A stretch of DNA of 34,892 nt from Legionella drancourtii LLAP12 (GTDB lineage Bacteria > Pseudomonadota > Gammaproteobacteria > Legionellales > Legionellaceae), in assembly GCF_000162755.2 (NCBI RefSeq), contig NZ_JH413816.1:1-34892 (forward strand), in the 5' to 3' direction. The notes below the pieces were generated by a model. That model was not told where the DNA came from. It did not search any database and saw only the letters and a program-made list of their open reading frames with translations. Below, in pieces: positions 9,501-16,386 of this stretch (position 1 is its first letter; every line of letters starts with the position of its first letter). Both the position numbers and the translations under genes were made by a program.

Positions 9501-12266
9501 ATCAAAAAGACCATTTATCGATTCATTAACAGGTACCTTGCCTATTTTGATGTTCGGTAATTGTTTTGTGACTAGCTCCAATATTTTAGCTTCTTGTTGC
9601 TCACTATTTAACTTGTTCAATTCTGCTTCTTCAGCAGCAACTAAATGTGTAATCGTTATTAATTCTTCAAGTGAAGGTAAGTTATACGATGCTTCGATAT
9701 TTATATCGGTGAAAATGTTTAATAACAAGACTCGGTGCTCATCATGAAGCGTAAGAATAATTTTCGCCAAATTTTTTATTTTTGTTTCAAAATCAGAATC
9801 AGGTTGATCTTGGAGCTCCGTAGTAACCGGTGTAATTTCATCACTAACCAGGGACATTAACACAATAAATTGGGTCAATGATTCACGTTGGCCAACAAAA
9901 AGAGCTGGTAGATGGGTATCTAGCTTCGAGCGGTAAACCAGGTGTTGTAATAATAAAGAAAAATCAAATTTTTTAATTTTAGAAGTATTTGATTGTTCAA
10001 CAACAAATCGTTTTTTGTAATTATCAATAAAAAGCGCAGCGGCCTCGTCATAGTTACTAATTAAATTTAAGGTCAGTATTACTAAGGTATTAATGCTTTG
10101 ACCTAACTCTGGCGCGTTATCTTGTGATAAGAGTAAAACATCCCAAAGCTTGTCTAGTTCATCAATTGTAGGCATGGTGTCCCATGTACACATGCTTAGT
10201 GCCCCAGAACAAGCAGCAACAGTGGAGAGCAAGCCCATATCCGAACCAGGTTCTGGATCAAGAATATTTGCCACTGCAATAAATTTATGGAGTAAACGGG
10301 AAAAACTCTCAGAAGGATCATCGATTCGGGTGCAAGCACGTTTTCCGGTGGTAGTTAACGCAACCATACTCAACAGTTGCTCCTGAATGGATTTAAAATA
10401 ATGCGTTCGACCCAAGGTGTTTGTTGTTATCTCATGTTCCATCTTTTGGTAAACATCCAGGCTAAAAGCCCAGTCTTGCTTACCAATGAAACGGTAAAAT
10501 TGTGCTACTGAATCAGTATAAGTAGATTTAGACAATAAAAGGGGGATTTCTGCCACCACTTGTGACATCGAGTAATTAAGCCCAGGATCTGCTTTCTCAG
10601 GTGTTAACTCCATTTGTCGTGAAACTAATTTATAATCATTATAACGACTGGCATAATAAGCACCGTGAGACTCATAATCTAAATCATCAAGACAAATCAT
10701 TTGTTCCTGAGGATCACTCGCATTCCTTATAATAAACAAAGCCCGCTCTAACGCAGGTTTCATATGTCGAATATTTTCTAAAGAGCAGGATAAGGGTAAT
10801 TTAAGCCCCTCAGGCCCCCCATCAACCACTGGTATTTTAGCGAGCTCGCGAAGAAAATACTCATAAGCGGTAAATAAATCATTAAATTCAGTACGTGCAC
10901 CAGAAGCTTTATGCTGGGAAACTAAAGAGGTCCACCAGACTTTTTGTTCTCGCGTCAGTGCGGCCAATTTATTAAGATTTTCAAAGCCCTGAGGTGTTGC
11001 CAAAGCAATATAATTTCGCGGCTGATCAAGAAATAGTGTGTTGAACTGCTCAAAAAGCTCTTTTTCGTGCAAGACCTTAAATTGTTGCAATACTAATAAA
11101 ACACCATCAACCCCTGAATTAATCAGTAGATGCGCTAAGCCGTGGTAATTAAGATTAGTTAACGGCAAAGCAGCTAGATATTGCTGTATTAATGCTCCTT
11201 TTTCTGTACCAGCGTCTAATTCACTTAAGAAAAACGCAAATGCCTCTTTACGTTTTTTCACAGTGTTTTTAGGGGCAACTAAATGTTTGAACTCGGTTTC
11301 ATAACGAGCACGGCTTGGCGAATCTTTTAATAAGGTAAACTGACGGTAGGAGCCTGCAATAGTATGCTCAGCCGATTCATCTTCAAGGCTAATTGTTAAA
11401 GGTGTTACATTGTCTAGATGCTGATATTCCGGTTTAGCGCTGTAACACAAGACATGTTTCTCATCATCCGTCTTTTGTAAATAAAATCCGGCTGGTAAAT
11501 CATCTAAGACTAAACCATAAACAAACTCAGAATAATGGCGAATAATTTGTTCCATGGCTGCATACTGCACATGGGTAATCTTACGCTCCAATTCAGCAAT
11601 TTTATCAGCATGTGTTCCAACTAAGCGCTCCCAGATGAGATTCAGATCGGGTGTCTTAACGGGAAAGCGTTCTCGTGCAAAACTGTTAAATCGTGCATTA
11701 ATAGTTGATTGTTCTATTAACTCCCCCAACTTCGCGGAGGTCGCCAGAGGATTAGAATGAAGGGTATCATCCGTATGCGCCGTGTTTTTAGGTTTTCTCT
11801 TAACTGCTTTTTTCTGTTGTTGTTGCTGCTGTTGCTGTTGCTGCTGCTGTTGCTGAACTTGGATTTCAATGCTGGCGCCGTGCGTTCCTTCAACCCAATT
11901 TTTCTTGGACTTTCTTACCTTATTTATTTGCGCTTGAAAAAAAATCTTTGTTCCAGTTAAATCAGCAACTTGTTGCTGGAAATCAAGAGAAAATCGCTGT
12001 CTTTTACTTACTAAATACGCATCATCAAGTGCCAATTGATTCGCACTGTTTTTTTGCGCGACCAATTCTAATTTATAAACATGAGGGCGCTTTGCACTCA
12101 CCAGAAATTGCACCAATTGGTCAACATGCTCAGCCTCAAGGTCATCGCATTTTAGTTGTAAGCTCTGCTCTCCAGAAACAGATTTATTTGCTTCATAGTT
12201 CTTTTCCAGATAATCAGTGAATTGTTTGATTGTATCAAAACTTAGCTTACCGATAGTGACTTTCAT
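3519..12266 (-). CDS. Giant protein (2,915 aa) with SecA-like DEAD motor; candidate secreted effector
   Basis: An ATP-driven motor resembling SecA lies inside a huge helical protein. Near residues 1540-1570 comes 'TTQLIAVL' and the SecA-type Walker A 'DTGEGKS'. Near 1670 'LILDESDFSALDD' replaces the SecA DEVD box. Near 1850 'VGYSGTLGT' resembles SecA 'MTGTA'. At 1980-2020 'ATSLLGRGTDF' and 'RQIIGRVARNG' match the C-terminal helicase motifs. Housekeeping SecA is about 900 residues and begins with the motor; here roughly 1,500 helical residues precede it and about 850 coiled-coil-like residues follow. A run of 14 Gln lies at about residues 138-151. The C-terminus is acidic (EPEEELVDEHPE) and ends GLLL, like Dot/Icm E-block signals. 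The start at 12266 is chosen for its GGGGAA; an in-frame GTG at 12281 lacks one. No zinc-binding SecA tail is seen. An effector role is inference; the motor similarity is clear. Confidence 0.9.
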   Translation of the reverse strand: MKVTIGKLSFDTIKQFTDYLEKNYEANKSVSGEQSLQLKCDDLEAEHVDQLVQFLVSAKRPHVYKLELVAQKNSANQLALDDAYLVSKRQRFSLDFQQQVADLTGTKIFFQAQINKVRKSKKNWVEGTHGASIEIQVQQQQQQQQQQQQQQKKAVKRKPKNTAHTDDTLHSNPLATSAKLGELIEQSTINARFNSFARERFPVKTPDLNLIWERLVGTHADKIAELERKITHVQYAAMEQIIRHYSEFVYGLVLDDLPAGFYLQKTDDEKHVLCYSAKPEYQHLDNVTPLTISLEDESAEHTIAGSYRQFTLLKDSPSRARYETEFKHLVAPKNTVKKRKEAFAFFLSELDAGTEKGALIQQYLAALPLTNLNYHGLAHLLINSGVDGVLLVLQQFKVLHEKELFEQFNTLFLDQPRNYIALATPQGFENLNKLAALTREQKVWWTSLVSQHKASGARTEFNDLFTAYEYFLRELAKIPVVDGGPEGLKLPLSCSLENIRHMKPALERALFIIRNASDPQEQMICLDDLDYESHGAYYASRYNDYKLVSRQMELTPEKADPGLNYSMSQVVAEIPLLLSKSTYTDSVAQFYRFIGKQDWAFSLDVYQKMEHEITTNTLGRTHYFKSIQEQLLSMVALTTTGKRACTRIDDPSESFSRLLHKFIAVANILDPEPGSDMGLLSTVAACSGALSMCTWDTMPTIDELDKLWDVLLLSQDNAPELGQSINTLVILTLNLISNYDEAAALFIDNYKKRFVVEQSNTSKIKKFDFSLLLQHLVYRSKLDTHLPALFVGQRESLTQFIVLMSLVSDEITPVTTELQDQPDSDFETKIKNLAKIILTLHDEHRVLLLNIFTDINIEASYNLPSLEELITITHLVAAEEAELNKLNSEQQEAKILELVTKQLPNIKIGKVPVNESINGLFDVLKNALNELQLEQRLENAPAQLKSSFSALLMAHQDVMAALAADPVDQQKVLAALAQEDKIVAALLDSTLFRLVASNVKIPIARILLNIADSVPDENVDLTLVNEFLEKKSIMVLLKPRIQASYKSSITMAIKSLQTANKDFDRFLLEQIPELDVDAPVAQALQKANQQFEQLNSFIIALIRIRNKNNVDFRRCISLLGEEVKPVDYKKLSLNVEQMGVILNILNQSDADLVAEPLAILFTVLKEHPKCAPKQLNNALQQVTYLTQYRKTLAPEAYKTLLRLSFTHNLAHQTLFPLEQMMQFKSLASVNENDSEALFDALIQVIKNVNPQAEPKVDDALLKEVIDKTTSIIQKKATQVPGLVPLLTLLMKTCKNSSVIELAQYYSLVNKLETTENSTLSSWTKILTTLGNNVTAENIHLLLNVQSGLEIHERFIKDIVKLFDSPPYPKVEQFVKALESSSKEEPKAYIVNFDKDPKAGRAQQSNHFGFITKTKEKIIKEQFDDSQIVHVVEDIKNIVEKTNLSSQEQYDLAQQITYINAIGHKYPLVIKDTSKEPVELKTYDDLTEISRAELRQLFEHFKDTIRRPEITDADKLKAQLNLLAVMREQYFRATGRFAYTTQLIAVLMSLKHQQHNMLMEIDTGEGKSVTTALLAVMQWVNVNGGTVDVCTANRDLVGQDYNDKGNKDFFTSLGIESSKIEADSPKGTYQVGGINYSTIGDLALYCSRAKLDGEPLTVENNGYFVSRNLILDESDFSALDDRTLFNLALGAEGGGDSNENPYAWIYPLVNEFINQKQFKNLDPALGWSEDQDISQLKEFLDKHAPTGPHKAQLNELPDRKFNLWINSAIAAQRLVEGEDFDIPESANEVHIAVPYNLKAPQVGSTFSKGIQQFLHARLQKEYVSKGWKFPIDAEMLFVDSVSTKDLIDDYKALGRIVGYSGTLGTQNELVEQRGKFNMDVACRIPPHLENKRQELAIQITKNKADHLRKIKDAINKAQDGQPIVLIAQDANEVKYLEEELKKHFASKFNIGAFTGKESADSRLEWVKHEAGKNNTITIATSLLGRGTDFDTKYSNGFLAIQTYLDSARNTRQIIGRVARNGKLGQYCAIYEERGLVLAKSWFYESNEDRQKMLDEVAALQKKRSEAGAVERHYVQTVSGMQQVVLKQFEEWQAFMRYVCPHSELQKLNNDLLAQREDLIRTLAEKWQECLDLSDPGKKYANPYERRDSQGILLTTDLEAALKQFEIAAVETWNEKRAVLKAKADSNIEKGSVNELRSDYMAQVSLTDELELSKLAVRQNKKENHRAQKKAHRHVASAIDADGAMLQYAEGDLKQYRLDYAKNQIELFKVDISKIVANNSLLKRSERKNLLQQINKVANLQGLVLILNDYAFRWLPEAQFAKKYELQSVIQELLYVYKQVGLEETEELQTLRETYFDNVADDIADNLENTLSWAIKANRGLGYWLERKAVTNAANEILQVVTELKETLDPKARQMAIKNLYKVLAAHEAKLEGLWIFSFGHKNTRTLIKQTLSTLDGLIALGSGEDALDATFIRDCKEDAIHNVMYGKFNKALQAVEKNQAKILKNNSEWSTIKERLNVIQNDTNSVYAFYEMKSFLDNKMEELRRTNSKLIAPLTNVRGEIRKILDEYSQKHQDLMDESKYFELKAAKIKATLNHSEGFNAENVTLKSGHNGFSDYLDLIIEGKGTHPLFADFSQYNSQIPTLTAMQEDVAIQLSKTEQNISFLEQVEREYLPALTSSAAKVYPEQFPDECHEQVRAILQLKSYVTGQLPKDLSVFSESAQIDFQDREFVKDFDFDSMDLEKLRAIKDPQLQSGFIDLYNKKHKVEEPRSFWSRALSYATSFLIHQESEEDMRYQFHELKNSPNSRILNVLLPDIGKKQIALAAKIKELHQDALSQKKVLEGKEVFLNEKVAEEEAKGGVYCKRFKDKSEFYAFEVQINKTPTPPVQDNIPGEPLPHEPEEELVDEHPEPPRGLLL
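11814..11855 (-). repeat. CAG/CAA trinucleotide tract encoding 14 glutamines
   Basis: Fourteen consecutive CTG/TTG triplets on the plus strand read as CAG/CAA on the minus strand within the SecA-like gene. The tract is flanked by Val-Gln on one side and Lys-Lys on the other. Mixed codons lower, but do not abolish, slippage; changes of whole triplets would keep the frame. Confidence 0.95.
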
Positions 12267-12273
12267 GCAACCA

Positions 12274-12279
12274 TTCCCC
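12274..12279 (-). promoter_or_regulatory. Shine-Dalgarno fixing the start of the SecA-like gene
   Basis: On the minus strand GGGGAA is followed by a 7-nt spacer and ATG at 12266. The alternative GTG at 12281 lies upstream of this site and has only TTATTACTT before it, so the ATG is preferred. Confidence 0.65.
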
Positions 12280-12477
12280 ACAAGTAATAAATATTTAGAC
12301 TTTATTATTTATATATTGCTCAAAATATAGCATAAGAATACTTAAGATAATATGAAGTCTTGTGAGGTCGTTTGTTATTAGGGGGTCTGTTGACATATAT
12401 GAACCCTAGTTAAGACTATCTCGTTCCTTAGCAAATTTTTGTGGCTAGGTTAAGAGGCTAATGATTGAAACAATTGA

Positions 12478-12505
12478 TTGCAATTTAATCAAATAGAGCT
12501 ATAAT
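12478..12505 (+). promoter_or_regulatory. Sigma70-like promoter of the ankyrin-like gene
   Basis: TTGCAA (12478-12483), a 16-nt spacer and a perfect TATAAT (12500-12505) lie about 30 bp before the ATG at 12536. The 5' leader would be about 25 nt. The other half of this divergent spacer (12282-12400) is AT-rich and must hold the promoter for the giant gene, but no single choice stands out there. Confidence 0.6.
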
Positions 12506-12535
12506 ACGTGGATTTCTCCCAGATTGTAAGAAACT

Positions 12536-15500
12536 ATGCACCGAGAAATTATTCAATTGTGGAAATGGCTAATCTCTGCACCCTCCGATCCTTTTCCAAC
12601 TTTAAATGAGCTTAGTGAATTATCTCAGACTGAAAACCTCCTTGCTGAACTGATACTTGAAAGACGAAAATTATTAAATTCGCTTTGTCTACAAGGTCGA
12701 GAGCCAGGGGCTGAGGTACAACAATTACAATTTGATCGGCTAGAAATATACGATTGCTGTGTTGAATTTCTTAAGAATTGCAAGCCAGAGAATCAGTTTG
12801 GAGGAGTAGACTTCGCTTGTCTCGGCTTTATAGCAGATAAAAATCTTCCTTTTTTTGCTGTAGAAAGCGTTTCCGTTCTTTTTTTTCATTGTCTTACAAA
12901 GAATAGTGAAAAAACTCAAGCCCTTTATGATCGCTATAAGGATTATTTTAATGCCAATCCTTTTATTAAAAATGGACTAAGTTTACGCACTGAGCTTGCT
13001 CGGGTTGATAAGTTATTAAGTTCGGAAAAAAATCTTTTGGGACTGCTTCCTCTATTTGTAAATACTTTTGGTGAAATTGAGACTTTTACAGCCATATTGA
13101 TTACCTTATTGAAACGAGGGGTAGATTCCAAGGCGATTATTGACTCTAGCTTACTGCACCAGTTTTTAGCCTATAATTTTGTTAATCTTGATACTGAAGA
13201 TTCTGAGATAAAAACACTCTATAAAAATCTCACGCTTTTTCCTGAGGCGGCGCAACTGATTGCCAATGCGAAGGAAACGATAGTCACTATCCCTAACTAT
13301 CGAGTCGCTTACTCTTTAACTGCTGAGCAGCGGGAAGGCAATCCATCAGAGATAGAACCCCTCAATTTTAAGCTTGTCTTTGGCTATGAGCGGGAAAATT
13401 TTCAAAAGCTCTATGCTTTATTTGGTGAAATGTTTATAAGCTGTGCTTTAGTCCACTATAGAGAAGTTAAGGATGAAAAATTAAAGAACTTGCTCTGCAC
13501 GTATTTCGAAGCTCTACCTCCTCAGCAACTTGCTGAGAGACTGAATCAAACTGGGCGTTATGCCTCTTCTATCTTGCCTTCCTTAGCTGAATTAATTAGC
13601 GAAGCTAAACTCAATGAACTTATCAATAATAACCAGGGTGCTTTGTTTTATCTGCTGCCCTCCAAACCTCAGCTTTTAAAGTTATTGAATGAGCCTGAAA
13701 CGCTCAAGAGTTACCTTGCTAACTTAGATAATAGGATGGAGGATTCCTTTCTTGTCCTTAGCCAGCTCATGCAACTGTATCGCTTAATTGACAAAAGCCT
13801 GCGTCCCTTGCTTTATGTTCCTATTTTTAATTTGTCTCTATCTCAGACTTCCTTAGCGGATCCTGCGCTGATTAGACTCTTAGCAAAAGATGCATTAACA
13901 CATTCCACACTTATCAAGCAGCAGCTAGAAAATATAGCAACTTCACTTAAAGCTGCTGTCCAACAGTATTTCCTCGCCAAAGAAAGTTGGACCCAAGAGG
14001 ATTATTATTTTGTCGAAGACTGCTGGGTGGAAAATCAACGCAAATGGAATTTCCTAAAGCGTATTATGAAGAATATTTCTTCTATGCAGGATTTTCCCAC
14101 TGATAAATATGCCTTTTACGCCTATCTGATAAAAGTCCTTATTGAAGAAAAATCACCAGCAAATTTTGAGCTTGAGTCCTTTCTGCATGAGGTTCTCACT
14201 ATTAAACGCAATGACTCAGAGGTCATTGCTGAATATGAAAGAGCGCTCATCGAAGTTTTCGTTAAAAATGCTCCACTGCGCTCCATATGCTCTAGTTTAA
14301 TGGCAGCAAGTACGTGTAAAGAGCCTATTGTCAAGCTTATCTGCATAAGAAGCGCTATTATTGGTAAGTACAATATTTTGTCTCTGCTTCTAAATGCAAA
14401 AGAGGTCAATGCAGAGCTTCTAAATTTCGCTTTAAGCGAAGTTTCCTCCGTTGCTAAATGGTCAGGAGGACGCTTCTTTTATGCGACTAAGGACGACTGC
14501 ACGCAAGCCTTGCGAAAAGCTACCGACGCCATAGAGCTAGAGGCGGTAAAATTTCTCTGTAGTTTAGATAATATGCTGACAGACGAAGCGTTTTCAAAAG
14601 CCTTGTTTTGGGCTAACCGTGCTTGCCAATGGGAACTAGTGATGCTCCTCTGTACCCTGAGTAAAGACAAAAAATTGAGTCGGGATATTCTTTCCAAAGT
14701 ATTGAAGGAAGCAGCTTGCCTTGGTCAATGGACAGTTGTGAGGGAACTTTGTAATGCCGAAAGAGCCTCTAAACCCTCTTATCTCGCATTTTCCAAGGCT
14801 TTAGTATTGGCTACTAATGCAAGTCAATGGGAAATTGTGCTTAAAATTTGTAGCATGGAGGATGATCAAAAGCCTGGGAAAAAAGAGGTGTCTGAAGCAC
14901 TAGAACTAGCTGCCAGGCATGCCCCTTTAGAAGTGATACAAAGGTTTTGCGCTATGAGCGGAGAAAATAAACCTTCTAGCGAAGCGCTGGTGAATGCCAT
15001 GAAAAAAGCGATCTATTATAGCCGCCTAGATGTGATGCAAGAGCTTTGTGCGATAGTTACAGAAAACGACCCCCAAGGGAAGTCCCTTACTAAGGTTTTG
15101 GAGTTTGCTATTCATCTTGATCGGGTAGAAGCGATCCGAATACTCACTGATATACCAAGTGAGCAAAATAAACTTAGTCCTGAGTGCCTCGCCAATGCTC
15201 TAAAAATAGCGGCTCGCTCGAATAGAGGAGCATCTGTAGAAGCGCTGGTCCAGCGCAGTGGCGACAAACAACCAACATCCGAGCTAATTTCTGAAGTTCT
15301 GGAAATAGCCGTTCGTGCTCGCCAATGGGAAATAATGAAAATCTTGGCTAAGTCCACGAGTTCTGAGAATAGAGCGAACCCTGAAGTGACTTTTGAAGCT
15401 TTGCGCATAGCAACTAACGCGGGTCAATGGGAGACAGTAAAAATCCTCTGTGCGGATGGGAATCTAACCGCTGAAGCGGTCTCCTATGTCTTTGAATTGG

Positions 15501-16363
15501 CTATTTATCAAGGCCCACTAGAGTTATTGAAGCAGTTTTGTACGATGAGTGGCGACAATAAGCCGACTCCCGAACTAGTTGCTAAGCTTCTGAGATGCTC
15601 GGCAGCTTATTCTGAAAAAAGAGAGGTTGTTGAGCTGGTTTGTCAAATGGAGGGTGATAATCGACCAACACGTGCAACAATTTCCGAGGCCTTGCAAATT
15701 GCAGCAGGTCAAAGGCAATGGAAACTGGTAGAAATTTTTACTGACTTGGATACGGATCATAAACCGACTTCTGAGGCAATTGCTAAGGTATTGCAAGGGG
15801 CTGCCTCACTTGGGCATATAGATATTGTTCAAAGACTTTCTAGAATGACTACTGATAATAGACCAAGCTCAGAAGCGATTTCCATTGCCTTGCGAAAGGC
15901 GCCAGCCGAGCTTAGAACTTGTCTTAAGACTGCTCATGCGCTTGCTCTGACTCGTGAAAAAATAGCGAAGCTTAAGAACTATGGTAAGGTACTAAAAGAA
16001 AAATACCCTCGCTCTGACGATGGACAACGGACTCAGAATATTGCTGTTGATCTACAGACATTGGTTGAGCAGTTTACTAATTTAGTTCTCGGAGCCGAGC
16101 CTGTAGATAAAGAAGAGCTATGCCGTGTACAAGAGGAATTTAAGACCACATTCAATAAGGCTTATCTCACTATGGGGAATCATAGAGCACAATGGAAACC
16201 AATCTTGCTCAATATTGCAATAGCGGCAAGCGGAATAGGCTTATTGTTGATTTGCGGTAAGCTATTTTTTGATGGGAATTTATTTTTTGCTCAAACAGAG
16301 CGACAAAATATCCTTGAAAATATTGGGAAGGAAATTGCAGTAGTAGCTAAGGTAGGTAGTTGA
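12536..16363 (+). CDS. 1,275-aa protein with 33-residue ankyrin-like repeats and C-terminal membrane segment; candidate effector
   Basis: Residues about 682-1120 hold some thirteen tandem units, most of exactly 33 residues, ending in a partial unit. A typical unit reads as 'sEaisxALxiAAxxxQWExVxxLCxMsgDNKP'. The length and the 'AA...G.WE.V..L' half resemble ankyrin repeats, but the usual 'G-TPLH' turn is absent, so this is a divergent ankyrin-like solenoid. Residues 1-680 are mostly helical and not recognised. Near the end 'ILLNIAIAASGIGLLLICG' is a probable membrane helix, followed by 'FFAQTERQNILENIGKEI'; similar W-P-x-x-hydrophobic tails occur in other Legionella proteins as I recall them. 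The gene diverges from the SecA-like gene across 269 bp and converges on the ABC gene with a 23-bp gap. Protein-protein binding at a host membrane is inference. Confidence 0.85.
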   Translation: MHREIIQLWKWLISAPSDPFPTLNELSELSQTENLLAELILERRKLLNSLCLQGREPGAEVQQLQFDRLEIYDCCVEFLKNCKPENQFGGVDFACLGFIADKNLPFFAVESVSVLFFHCLTKNSEKTQALYDRYKDYFNANPFIKNGLSLRTELARVDKLLSSEKNLLGLLPLFVNTFGEIETFTAILITLLKRGVDSKAIIDSSLLHQFLAYNFVNLDTEDSEIKTLYKNLTLFPEAAQLIANAKETIVTIPNYRVAYSLTAEQREGNPSEIEPLNFKLVFGYERENFQKLYALFGEMFISCALVHYREVKDEKLKNLLCTYFEALPPQQLAERLNQTGRYASSILPSLAELISEAKLNELINNNQGALFYLLPSKPQLLKLLNEPETLKSYLANLDNRMEDSFLVLSQLMQLYRLIDKSLRPLLYVPIFNLSLSQTSLADPALIRLLAKDALTHSTLIKQQLENIATSLKAAVQQYFLAKESWTQEDYYFVEDCWVENQRKWNFLKRIMKNISSMQDFPTDKYAFYAYLIKVLIEEKSPANFELESFLHEVLTIKRNDSEVIAEYERALIEVFVKNAPLRSICSSLMAASTCKEPIVKLICIRSAIIGKYNILSLLLNAKEVNAELLNFALSEVSSVAKWSGGRFFYATKDDCTQALRKATDAIELEAVKFLCSLDNMLTDEAFSKALFWANRACQWELVMLLCTLSKDKKLSRDILSKVLKEAACLGQWTVVRELCNAERASKPSYLAFSKALVLATNASQWEIVLKICSMEDDQKPGKKEVSEALELAARHAPLEVIQRFCAMSGENKPSSEALVNAMKKAIYYSRLDVMQELCAIVTENDPQGKSLTKVLEFAIHLDRVEAIRILTDIPSEQNKLSPECLANALKIAARSNRGASVEALVQRSGDKQPTSELISEVLEIAVRARQWEIMKILAKSTSSENRANPEVTFEALRIATNAGQWETVKILCADGNLTAEAVSYVFELAIYQGPLELLKQFCTMSGDNKPTPELVAKLLRCSAAYSEKREVVELVCQMEGDNRPTRATISEALQIAAGQRQWKLVEIFTDLDTDHKPTSEAIAKVLQGAASLGHIDIVQRLSRMTTDNRPSSEAISIALRKAPAELRTCLKTAHALALTREKIAKLKNYGKVLKEKYPRSDDGQRTQNIAVDLQTLVEQFTNLVLGAEPVDKEELCRVQEEFKTTFNKAYLTMGNHRAQWKPILLNIAIAASGIGLLLICGKLFFDGNLFFAQTERQNILENIGKEIAVVAKVGS

Positions 16364-16386
16364 ATAACAATTAGATAGATGATTGA

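Noticed and set aside
9433-9747. 104-codon plus-strand frame, and other frames antisense to the giant gene
   Set aside because: They are shadows of the long leftward coding frame, rich in Ser and Phe, with no motifs of their own.
12310-12360. PmrA-like half-sites (CTTAAG and CTTATG) upstream of the SecA-like gene
   Set aside because: The half-sites are 10 rather than 11 bp apart and the second is imperfect; in AT-rich DNA this is not enough.
12389-12419. Perfect TTGACA in the divergent spacer as the main promoter
   Set aside because: The best -10 at the right distance is GACTAT, only 3 of 6; the TTGCAA-TATAAT pair downstream is better.
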